A DNA stretch of 64,000 nt from Rotaria sp. Silwood1. Taxonomy: Eukaryota; Rotifera; Eurotatoria; Philodinida; Philodinidae. Position numbers and translations under genes: made by a program. This document shows, in pieces, positions 23,910 through 34,372 of this stretch. The notes below the pieces were generated by a model. The model was given only the letters and a program-made list of their open reading frames with translations. It did no database searches and was not told where the DNA came from. The stretch is taken from assembly GCA_905250075.1 (NCBI GenBank), contig CAJNOP010000003.1, forward strand, positions 4,418,692 through 4,482,691, in the 5' to 3' direction. Numbering within the stretch: position 1 is the first letter of the stretch; each line of letters opens with the position of its first letter.

Positions 23910-25613
23910 TTATTTATTTGTTAAAATTCCATTGTTAGTTCTCATTGTTTGTTTGGTTATAGTTTTTGCTGTTGTTGTTAATTGCTGATCAGCTACTAAT
24001 AAATCAATATAATTTTTTAAACGTTTTCCACGTTGTTTCGTCCATAATCTCCAATCATTCATAGCAAGAATTTGTACAACATTTTGTATGGCACTTAATA
24101 CTGTAAATACAACTGTAAACATAGATGCATCATGTGATAAATATGAATTAATATCAAATAAATTATTTTGTTGCTCATTACTCATTAATGAACAATGTAT
24201 AACGGGATATTGAGAATTGGATGATAAACACATAGCTAAACCATTATTTATATTACCAAGTGTAACAAAAACTGTTGGACGACAATGTTCATGGGCATAA
24301 TTCGATAGAAATTTTAATACAGCTTGAGTAGATTTATATATTGAACAAAGACGAATATCACATTGAATATTATAAGTTTCATGAAGAGTTATTTTCATTT
24401 TTTGTCCTTGTTCAATATCATGCAATGATGAACAAACTATAATACAGCGACTTGTTGCTAATGGTGAAAAAGATGATGAATAAATATTTAGTGATGATAT
24501 GTCTTTGTGTATATCAATATGATCATCCTCTGGAACAATAGAATTCAATGATTTTTCATCATCATCTGTTTCTGCTTCATTTAATATTAATTCTTGTCTG
24601 TGTTGAACAAAGCTTCGACGTGTTGAACCGGTTTTACTTGGTAAAGGAATATTGATATTTAAGTTAAGTATATCTCTTAAAACATTGTTTATCCAGATAA
24701 GATTTTCTTGCATAACATCATTTCCTAATACAGTAGTTTTTTGTATTGGTGGTCGTAAAATATGCCATGTTTCGATATCAAATGTATTTGCAACAACAAT
24801 CTCTTTTGTTATAGTTGTTGTTATTCCAAATTCAACTTTTAAATCAATTAATTGACAATTTTTTTTCACCATCCATACATGTTCAAGTATATCAAATATA
24901 GTACAACACGTTTCATACATATATTCAATTTCAGTTTGCGTAATTTTTAAATCTTCAATATCAAAATGTGCATTAAGAAGTTGTTCATAAGACCATATTG
25001 ATGATAGACATTCATCGGAATCAGAATCTTCTTCATCTAATAAACTTTCACAGGAAGAGTCAAAACTATCATCAATATTTCCTGTTGTTAAACGTCTGTA
25101 GACAAGTGGATGACGTTTATGATAAATTTCAACAATAGGTGGAACAAATCGATGTCCGTTGATGATTCCTGGATTACGTTGAACATATGTTTCATTAGCT
25201 AAACGACGAATAATCCATAATATTGGTATCATTGTACATTTTCTTGCAATGAACATGTCCGGTTGACGGTGCGGTGCAACATAAAATGTTGGAATTGATG
25301 CTTCACGTAAAATTTCATAAACACATGCTGTTATTGACGTAGTTAATGCACCTTTACCAGGAATTTCAATATATAAATTTGAATTAATACTATTATTATT
25401 ATTACTATGAAGAGTTTGTTGTTGATTGAAACGAATTGAACTATCAACACTTGTTCGACGACTACCTGGAATACTTAATATTCCACGTGATGTTTGATAA
25501 TAATCTTTTCGATAAATACAAATAAGACCAGGTTGATCAATCATAGAATAAATTGTTTTCGTTTTACCATCAAATAATTTTTGTCCAAGAATATCATTTG
25601 TAGATGCAGTCAT
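23910..25613 (-). CDS. PAICS-like protein (SAICAR synthetase plus AIR carboxylase domains), divergent
   Basis: One uninterrupted frame of 567 residues from ATG 25613. The N-terminal half follows SAICAR synthetase: LGQKLFDGKTKTIYS, CTMIPILWIIRRLA, YVQRNPGI, FVPPIVEIYHK, FDILEHVW and CQLIDLKVEFGI. It is interrupted by an acidic Ser/Asp/Glu insertion (SSCESLLDEEDSDSDEC). The C-terminal half follows the AIR carboxylase domain: RCIIVCSSLHDIEQGQKM, PTVFVTLGNINNGLAM, YPVIHC and a final WTKQRGKRLKNYIDLL. In animals PAICS performs two steps of de novo purine synthesis. Here the PurE-type signatures are altered (GSTSD reads CSSLHD, SAHK reads SIYK, AGRSNGL reads LGNINNGL), and the ADVIDNDSW block reads ANTFDIETW. 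The fold is probably kept while catalysis is doubtful. There are no introns, unlike its neighbours. A retrocopy that stayed open or a pseudoenzyme are both possible. Confidence 0.8.
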   Translation of the reverse strand: MTASTNDILGQKLFDGKTKTIYSMIDQPGLICIYRKDYYQTSRGILSIPGSRRTSVDSSIRFNQQQTLHSNNNNSINSNLYIEIPGKGALTTSITACVYEILREASIPTFYVAPHRQPDMFIARKCTMIPILWIIRRLANETYVQRNPGIINGHRFVPPIVEIYHKRHPLVYRRLTTGNIDDSFDSSCESLLDEEDSDSDECLSSIWSYEQLLNAHFDIEDLKITQTEIEYMYETCCTIFDILEHVWMVKKNCQLIDLKVEFGITTTITKEIVVANTFDIETWHILRPPIQKTTVLGNDVMQENLIWINNVLRDILNLNINIPLPSKTGSTRRSFVQHRQELILNEAETDDDEKSLNSIVPEDDHIDIHKDISSLNIYSSSFSPLATSRCIIVCSSLHDIEQGQKMKITLHETYNIQCDIRLCSIYKSTQAVLKFLSNYAHEHCRPTVFVTLGNINNGLAMCLSSNSQYPVIHCSLMSNEQQNNLFDINSYLSHDASMFTVVFTVLSAIQNVVQILAMNDWRLWTKQRGKRLKNYIDLLVADQQLTTTAKTITKQTMRTNNGILTNK

Positions 25614-28059
25614 TTGTCTTAAAGAGAACAATGAAGTTCCTTCTTTTATGGATATGTCTCTGTATCGATAGATATATAGATGTGTTTATCGGATCAATAC
25701 CTTAATAATTGTTTTCAGATGTTCGACACCTTCTCTGATATCAGCAAGTTCTATCTGTTTTTTCGTTGAGACGCATCCTTTATCCTTATAAGAATAGTAC
25801 TGTAATGATGATAATAATAAACAAGCAGCTGCTAGTAAAGTTGTATACTGATATCGTCCTCTGTCTGTCTACTTGGTTATTGACCTTCGCCTTCGTTATT
25901 ATGAATACGTCCTAGATTGCTGCTTAATTTGTCTATTAGTCGATGTTCTTTTCTCGTTTTTCCAAACGACGAATATGCATATCAGTAGATGCAATGATAA
26001 ACAGATTGAAATTCTATGTTATTGACACGTGTTTGAAATATGCTTGTCATCATTTTTTTTTTGTTTGATTTAATCGCTTGCTATCAATAATACACACGTC
26101 TACATAGACGTCATTGATATAATAAGAAATGTAGACAAGGTTTTCTTTGTTTTCCTTCCTTATGTTATACTTGTTGATTGATAAAGAACATATGCGTATA
26201 TTCAGTGACATGTTATATTCCATGAAAAGTGAAAGATATTACTATCAGTAAAAGTTTATAATATACATATTTGTGATCAACGATAAAAACTACTCGATGG
26301 TTGCTATTTATAATCGTTATTATCTAACATTTCTTTCTGTGAGATAAAGTAATTTGTAAAGATAACAGTGCAATTTAGCAAACGAATCGATCTAACTGTT
26401 TACTGTCAATTATACTGGGATTTATCTAAGTCATTAGGCATGCACATAACGCTTATATACAGATCTATGTTCGTTTATTGTAGACTTGTATGGATTTAAC
26501 CGTAGTGACAAAATACAAGTGGGAATCTAACGAGTATGCTTGTATGAAGAAACAAGTTTAAAAAAAATTAAACTCTTTTCGAGACGGACATAGTAGTTAT
26601 ATAAAAATTTGAGAAAAAAAAATATAAAGATGGCAAATACAATAGATAAGGTAATATGTATAAATACTTCTCATCTATAAATAGCCTATATCCCTAAACC
26701 GATGAGAGCATAACATCATTGACGCTAAAATATTACTTAAAAAAGTGCTTGTAACTCCGTGATTTGATAATTCTTATTCTTCTATCTGCAATGTGTGGTA
26801 TCAATAGCAGTATAATAAACAATTGAAATATGTGGAATTCGATTCGCTCGAATGAGTTGTTTTTTCCATCAGTCGTAGAAGCCTCTTTTAAAACTTTTTC
26901 TTTTCATACAGATAACTTAATCAAATATTACTATCAAGTTATACTTTTGTCCTCATCAGAGAAATTGCACGTATTGTCAAGTAAGAAAAATACAAATGAC
27001 GAGTTTCATAGATAATTTTCAATGGTCATCTAAGAAAATAATAAAAAGAAATCAAAATGAATTTCATAGATGACACCTGATTAGTGTGCATCGAGCAAAT
27101 CTTCGAAACTAGTCACTTTGAAATGTTGAAATTCGTGCCCATTGCAACTTTTTGAGCACCACTTCCTTTTAAAAAACAATATTACATGTTTGAATATTCA
27201 GAAATTTGTAACCGTTGTTTTTTAAATTAACTAGTTCCAAAGATGTGCTATATGTGTACATCAATATAGTATCATCCATAAAGTTTGTTTTGATTTCTTC
27301 TTCCCATTCTCTTATATGCTACACTGTAAGTTATCTATGATATGCTTTATACACATTCTTCTTACTTGACAATAGATGAAGTTTCTTTAATGAGAATACA
27401 TATATATCTTGACAGTAGTATTTCTTTACATTTTCCGTATGAAAAAAATACTTCAAATAAATTTCTAGTGTTAACAGAAAGATCTACTCATTCGAGCAAA
27501 TTCAAAGCGAAAATATTTCAATTTTTTTATAGTGGTGCCATTTACGGTCCAACTTGTACTAGATTCTTCTATATAACTGAAAACTCAATTAAACATTACA
27601 AATCATAAATGAACATCGAATAAAATACTTCTTATAATTGAAGATTTTTTTTCCTCATATAATTATATTTCATAATAGACTATGTTGTGACAAAAATCAA
27701 ACAAAAAACCTTTTCTCTTTTATTAAAGTTAGTTAATCAACTTAAACGTTGAAAGGTTATTGAGACCTTTTCTTTCGAACCAACTTTATTTAAAAAGAAG
27801 CATACTAGTACATTGAGATTTTGTAAAATTATATACAACATATATAATAAGATTCTCGATGATAATGTTTTAAACAAATTTGATTAAGCGAGTCGTGTTT
27901 TCTATGAGAAAAAAAATTATAAGCATATTAAAAGATTTCATGTATGAAAAGAACAACGTACAATGATGAGTGTTGCCATTAATAATGTTGCCTTTGTTTC
28001 AACTTTCATATTGTGTGGAACTAAAGTAAAATAAATCATATTTAAGTGTAATGATTAAT
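25614..28059. other. Intergenic, nothing recognised
   Basis: 2.4 kb of AT-rich DNA, including the upstream region of the PAICS-like gene. A minus-strand donor-like AAG/gtattg at about 25701-25706 with an acceptor near 25661 could mark a 5' untranslated exon. Open frames at 26830-27015 and 27342-27608 show no motif. Confidence 0.5.
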
Positions 28060-31000
28060 TCATACTAACATACTCTTCATAGCTACAGCTTTTCCATATT
28101 CAGTTCGTTCAAGATCAGTTGAAAATGGATAAACTCTTCCAATATTTGTCGTTTCATCATTATCAATTATGTCAAATTCAGGTACACGATGTTGAATTTT
28201 ACTTCTTAAATGACTTTTACGTAACATTAAACTGACTGCATGCTCATGTCTATTATTGTATATATCATACCATACTTTGCCAAATGCCATTCTATAATCA
28301 ATAAAGAGAATAAAACTGTTCAGATTACATTTGATCATTATTCCTATTTTTATCTCATATATATTTATATATATAGGAATATGTATACCTGCGTTATCAG
28401 AAAGAAAATTGAAAATGGCAATTATGTCCAAATGTCAAAGAAAAACCTATTTGTTTTTTTTTCAATCAATTCATACTATTTCGTAAGTGAAACAGAAGCA
28501 AACAAGAAAAACAAAGAACTTATCGATACATTTCATGACAAATATGATTTGTTTTTCGTTTATAATTTTAACATTAATATCATCATTAATAGCACAATAT
28601 CAATATTTTCATAATCTATCATGGAATCATTTAAATCGACAAAGTTTTATGGCACCAATCGATCTATATGCTGGAGTACATTTACCAAACTACCATCATC
28701 CAACAGCTCCGTCTATTGATACGGTTGTTCCAATAAATAATAACCAGTATAGGCATAATTTATTGACAACTCGAACTACTTATTTTTTTCATCCAATATC
28801 AACAACAACTATTCAAACAAAAAAATATTATAATTATAGACGACGAAATCGAACTAAAATAATATCATTACCGCCACCACCACCACCGTTAGCAAATATA
28901 AGTCCTCAACATTTTGGGATTGTTGTTAATGTTTATGAACCAACAGAAATTAAAAGCACTACTTCATCAACAACACAAGATCCATGGTGGAAATCAACTA
29001 CAACACCAACACAAGATCCATGGTGGAAATCAACTACAACAACAACACAAGATCCATGGTGGAAATCAACTACAACAACAACACAAGATCCATGGTGGAA
29101 ATCAACTACAACACCAACACAAGATCCATGGTGGAAATCAACTACAACACCAACACAAGATCCATGGTGGAAATCAACTACGACAACAACACAATCATTC
29201 TATGAACGTTTTCCTAAATTACCTTCACAAACTAATAGATTACCACCGCCAACAGTACCAAGAAGTTTTACAACATCGACTAGTTTCACCTATTCATCAA
29301 CAACAAAAACAACTACGAAAACGATTACTACTGTTTCTACTACTATTAGTACTACTATTACCACCACATTTTCTTCATCAAGTAACGATCATAATTAAAT
29401 ATTTTTTTAAATTAAAAATTATTAAAAATATTTATTTTATTTAGCATCTAGTTCATTTGTGTCTCGTCCACCTATTCCATCTAATTCATCCTGGTTATTT
29501 ACTGTCCCATCATTTTCTCAAATTGTTGATCAATATCCTCGTTATCCAACGATTCTTCGTTGGTTTGAAGAACTTTCTCATCATCCTAATATATCTCGTT
29601 TTTTTGCATATGAAATTGTTGGCCGTACTCATGAAAATCGTTCATTAGTTGTAGCAAAAATTGGTCTTATGCCATTTCGAAAAAATCGTCGTTCTGTATG
29701 GCTTGATGGTGGTATACATGCAAGAGAATGGATTTCGACAGCAACTGTGCTTTATACAATTGCACGAATAATTAATGGTACATTAGCACGTGATGTTGAT
29801 GTAAGAAAATTAATTGATAAATATGATTTTTATTTTATGCCTGTTGTTAATCCTGATGGTTATGCATATACACATGACGACGTAAAGACTATTTGGGATA
29901 CACAAGAACAACAGGATCAACAACGAATGTGGCGAAAAAATCGACGACCACATAGTGAATGTCCAGGTGTTGATTTAAATCGAAATTTTCCATTTGCATG
30001 GGATAATCGAGGAACATCCAAATTTCCATGGTATTAATACTAATCTATTATGATAAAATTTATTTTATATCGTTATCGTTTTTCTCTTTTATTTAAATTT
30101 AGTGAAGAAACATATCGTGGACCATATCCTGAATCTGAACCAGAAGTTCGATCAATAACATCATTTATATTACAACGTCGACGTCATTTTAATACATTTA
30201 TAACATTACACGCATTTGGTAATCTTTGGATGTTACCATTTTCATTTTCAACACGTATTCGTCCATATGATTATTATCGTGCTGAAGGTTTACTTTTACA
30301 AATGAATCGTTTAAGTCAAAATACATTCAAAATTGGTCAATCATCAACAGTACTCTATACAGCAACAGGTACAAGTGAAGATTGGGCTAAAGCTATAGCA
30401 CAAATTCCACATACATTTTCAATTGAACTTCCACCAAGTACTGATGCATTTGATATGCGTCAAGACGAATTAAATGGTTTTACATTCTATGCTGATAAAG
30501 ATATTGGTACAGTAGCTGAGTCAACTTATCGTTTATTAGAATTATATCTTAAAAATTTGGCTAAATTACAATATCCATCACGAATAACAATCTAAGAAAA
30601 TTCCTTCTTTCTGTTTTTTCTTTTCTATCAATAAAGTAGATTTTTTTAAAAGCATACCCTCGTCTTATAGATCCAATTGATTGACTTTCACCTGATGTTG
30701 TTGATAGACATCGAACTTCTTGTTTAGTACATATTTGACAAGGAAGTGGTAAACGGTTTTGATAGAATTCAAGAACGACCTAAACAAAAATTTTCTTTAC
30801 TAAAATGAACAAAACAAAATATCAAGTTACTTGTTTAGTTTCAGGCATAGTCAAAATAATTCTTTGAGAAAATACGGAATTCAGTATAGATGGATTTGTT
30901 TTATCACCTACAGATAGAAATAATATTTTTAATTCAAATCATAGATTTATTTTTTAATATCTTACCAATTTGATAATCAAATAAAACTTTATTTACTCTT

Positions 31001-31192
31001 GATACAATTTTTCCACATTCTATTGCGCCGATTTCATTTGCCGATCCTTTAATAATAAAAATAGAGAATATCAATTATTTCAAATGATGATATAATCTTA
31101 CCAGGTTGAAATGGTTTGAAAATAAATTCGTCTTCGTTAGAAAGTACAGTCAAGATTTTTTCTACATTTAAGACTTCCTCATTAGTCGTCAT
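28060..31192 (-). CDS. Five-exon protein of unknown function hosting a nested gene
   Basis: Minus-strand exons 31192-31102, 31046-30966, 30907-30831, 30779-30658 and 28291-28060 join in frame to give 200 residues. The last intron (30657-28292, 2.37 kb) contains the whole carboxypeptidase gene on the other strand; all other introns here are 51-76 bp. The product starts MTTNEEVLNVEKILTVLS, has a CQICTKQEVRC cysteine cluster and ends in a charged helix-rich part (GMAFGKVWYDIYNNR, then HLRSKIQHRVPEFDII and TEYGKAVAMKSMLV). There is no signal peptide or membrane span. I do not recognise the family. The long last intron is inferred from frame and from good splice sites (GG/gtatgc, ttatag/A). If it is wrong, the four upstream exons and the last exon belong to separate genes. 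Confidence 0.65.
28535..30595 (+). CDS. Secreted M14 metallocarboxypeptidase with a mucin-like repeat linker
   Basis: Three exons, 28535-29381, 29445-30030 and 30103-30595, give 641 residues. ATG 28535 opens a signal peptide (MICFSFIILTLISSLIA). Residues about 148-219 are six near-identical 12-residue repeats (TQDPWWKSTTTP type), followed by Thr/Ser-rich sequence. The catalytic domain starts near residue 290. Zinc ligands are His374 and Glu377 (GIHAREW) and His514 (LHAFGNLWMLPF). VDLNRNFPF gives the substrate-binding Asn/Arg, the conserved loop Cys falls at the second splice site (FPWCEETYRGPY), and Glu586 (FSIELPP) is the catalytic base. It should remove C-terminal residues from peptides outside the cell. 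The usual A/B-type activation propeptide is not seen; the repeat linker takes its place. The gene lies entirely within an intron of the minus-strand gene 28060-31192. Confidence 0.9.
28976..29191 (+). repeat. 36-bp coding minisatellite, six copies
   Basis: Six tandem 36-bp units starting caagatccatggtggaaatc lie inside the first exon of the carboxypeptidase gene. Units differ at only a few positions (acc versus aca near the unit end), so the array is young or kept uniform. Each unit keeps the frame and encodes 12 residues containing a Trp-Trp pair and Thr-rich sequence. Confidence 0.95.
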
Positions 31193-33271
31193 TGATTTCG
31201 ATTCATTTAAAACAATACCACCAATTGGTTTTTTTCTTTACGATAAACTATTATACTCTTCAAAATATGAGACACAATATATATAATTATACATTTGTAT
31301 ACTTTTCGTGATGTCAAAAAAAAACAAGTGACGCGAGAGAGGCATTCGTGCATGACTTTATATTTTCATATAAACGCCTTTAATTAGACACCATGTCCTC
31401 TTCGAAGTATGAAAAGAAAAATTGAATGAGTCAAATAAACGATAATATGAAATTTATTAATATTTATCATCGTTAAAAATAATGAATGTTTTTTTGCTTT
31501 TATTATTCAAAAAAACAATCATATAATCATGTTTCTTGTTTTATCAAAGTCAAATCATGGAAGTACATGTACATGCTAGTTTATAAAACGAAAAAAACCG
31601 GGTTCGATGCCTCGAGAAAAAAAACCAACTAACAAAAACAATTTACCACATATTTAAATATCGTGTCATGCACAATGAAAAGAATGTCATTCAGAAATGA
31701 AAGTTTAGGTACGTGTGTATAGACACTTTTATTATCATACATTTTTTATTGCAATAAATCAACAAAATGTGAAAGGAATGTATATTTTATGATATTATAT
31801 ACAATGTCAAGAAGAAAAAAAAGAAAAGATCAAAATGATGTTAAGAAGATTATGATGAATAAAAACTGCTTATGTTATAGAAAAAAAAGTACTCAAGAGT
31901 TTGATTAATTGCTTCTTGTTATTTTTGTTTCTGCTTTTTTACAATAAACTATTAAAATGATTCATTTGTTTTTAATGTAATAATATGAAAGATAATATAC
32001 TGATAAGATAATAGAAAAATAATTTTTATTTGTCTTTATATGATGTTGTTTTGAATTGTCAATAATAAGTAACCATTCGAATGAAAATTTCTAAGATGAA
32101 GTCGGTAGAACTTTTTAGGGTTTAATTAGTCCTTTGTAAATGATTCTCTAAACATACAGAGTTTCTGTCGAACGTTTTGATAGTTATATCTAATGAAATA
32201 ATTGTTTATTTCGATATATAGTGGACAAAATTCTATAGAATAAAATTTAATGTTGATCGAAAAGAGTTAAGACCATTAATGTCATTATCGTTCGTTATTT
32301 TCAAAATGCCACAACAGTACAAATATAATTGATTTAAATAGAACACATACTTACTACAAAACGAACCACATACTTGAATGTTAAACTATTTTTCTTAAAC
32401 ATCGCTTTTTAAAACGTTTGTTTTTTTCCGTATTATTATTAAATAGTTCAAGATATCTCATTGATTGATTTCAGAAAAGTTAACGCTTTTTTGATATTTT
32501 TATTAATCTAGCATTTATTAATTAAATTTGATATGAATCATCCTTTTACTAAGAATATTTAGTTTACATATTGATATTATTTGATTTTGAAAGATTAATT
32601 TGCTAGAATGAAATCCTTGAAATCTTGAAACTTGTTATTGTTTACATTATATCCTATTCATATATACAATTATATTCAAGATTTATGATTAAATTACTGA
32701 ATTAATAATATTCAACTATTATTAAGCACGTAGTTCTTATCTAAAGTAGAAAAAAAACTATTCCAAACATGCTATGAGAAGCTATTTGCTTAAGTTTCAG
32801 TGAGAGATTTTTTTCTTCTTTATTTGACTGTATAAAATACTTTCAAGATGGTGCCATTGTCTTTGAGAAAAAAATGTACGAAGTTCGATGTTTTTCAATT
32901 AGGTACTACGCAATATAAATATGGTAAAAGCAACAGTGGAAACAAGTGCATCAAAGATATCTGGATATATAGTAATAGAAAAAGTAGGATAATGTGTACC
33001 TGTCTGCTTAGACAAATCACTAAGTTTATACATTGCGATAACTATTATACAGCGGAGAAAAGCATAAACAAGTTAAAGAAGTTCAATAAGAATGTTTTAC
33101 TATTCTATAAAATTGTTGTAGGTGTCGTCAGCGTGTCCTTTGTTTTAGCACATTCACTCATTCTATATTCAATCAGTAGTATTGAAGAATGTTTGAAAAT
33201 ATACAAGCTGTTGCTTGTTATTTTTGATTAACTGTAGGTCTATAGAAGATCAAGAAAGTGAAAGAGAACTA
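31193..33271. other. Intergenic, nothing firmly recognised
   Basis: 2.1 kb of AT-rich DNA. An open frame at 32848-33231 (127 codons, plus) is Lys-rich with one hydrophobic stretch. It ends just before the LicD-like gene and may overlap its 5' untranslated region. It matches nothing I know and is not called. Confidence 0.5.
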
Positions 33272-34372
33272 ATGATGATACGATTTGGCCGTTTTATACG
33301 ATCAAATCAATATCTTTTTTTCATTATTGTTATTCTGTTCGTTTTTTGTCCATTTTTAATTATCATTCATAAGCAATCTTTCGTTTCGTATGAATATGTA
33401 CTTTCGAATACTTCCAAAGATACTCGATACGAACGGTTTTGCCGTCAAGTATATCAACGTATCAATGTTAAACCAACATCAAATACTCCTATTCGAATTC
33501 ATCCTGAAAATGGATCTATTCCATATTCATATTCTCAATGGCGTTCAAGTTCGCTTATGCCTCGTGCAATTAATCCATGTGAACATGCTCTTTATATGCA
33601 TCTTTTATCAATACTCATAGAAAAGGTTTTTGATAAATATAATATTCCATACACGATGATGGCTGCTACACTACTCGGTAATTACAATTAAGAAAATAGC
33701 ATAGTTTAATAGTTCTGTTATATTTCAGGTAGTTATACACGTCATGATATATTACCATGGGATGATGATGTTGATCTACGTGTTTCAATTTCGAATCGTT
33801 ATCTTTTACAATCAATTATTATTGGAGAACTTTCATCAGAACCCTATTCAATTATTATAATGCAAATGCATAATAAGCGTAATTATGATAAGATATTTTT
33901 CTCCTGGTGTCCTCATGCTGGTAGAACAGCATGGCGTTTTCCTTTTATCGATATATTTTACCATGATCGAAATTCAACACATATTTGGCTATTAGGAGAG
34001 CCAGAAAGTTGTCCTGTTCGTCTTGAAGATGTATTTCCTCTAGTACTTCGGCCTTTAGGATCATTATGGCTATATGCACCTCGAGAACCAATGGCTCATT
34101 TCGAATCACGCCAGATGAGATATATTGAAACAGGCTGTTATGCTTTTCCATATTCTCATAAATATGAAACACTGTTGAGAAATGACACTCTTTCTGTCGC
34201 TTGTACCAAACTGGAATCTGTTTATCCATATGTTGAACGACAATGTGCATTAAATAAATGTATCGAATATCTTAAATTGGGCAGTAAAACTATCATACAT
34301 AAGCTTGTTTATCATTACGCTTATAGAACATTCTTATATGCAGAAAGAAATCGATCATTCGTCGCATGTTAA
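33272..34372 (+). CDS. LicD/FKRP-like type II membrane protein
   Basis: Two exons, 33272-33677 and 33729-34372, separated by a 51-bp intron; 349 residues. A short basic N-terminus is followed by a signal anchor (YLFFIIVILFVFCPFLIII), so the catalytic part should face the Golgi or ER lumen. The hallmark of the LicD/fukutin-related nucleotidyltransferase fold is present: TMMAATLLGSYTRHDILPWDDDVDLRV (split by the intron at the G of LLG), with the Asp run as the metal-binding site. Then come PFIDIFY and a C-terminal Cys-rich part. Animal relatives (FKRP, fukutin) transfer ribitol-phosphate to glycans; bacterial LicD handles phosphocholine. The donor here is unknown. Two adjacent ATGs (33272 and 33275) are equivalent starts. 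An AATAAA follows the stop at about 34398. Confidence 0.75.

Noticed and set aside
25701..25790. Possible extra N-terminal exon of the PAICS-like gene (frame containing IELADIREGVEHLKTIIK)
   Set aside because: The frame has a donor, but its phase does not fit the acceptor before 25660, and the family starts at MTAS...LGQKLFDGKTK; more likely a 5' untranslated exon.
28914..29444. Long alternative frames across the carboxypeptidase repeat
   Set aside because: The 36-bp repeat is open in other frames by its composition; only the frame joined to the signal peptide and catalytic domain is supported.
32848..33231. 127-codon frame before the LicD-like gene
   Set aside because: No family resemblance; overlaps the probable 5' untranslated region.
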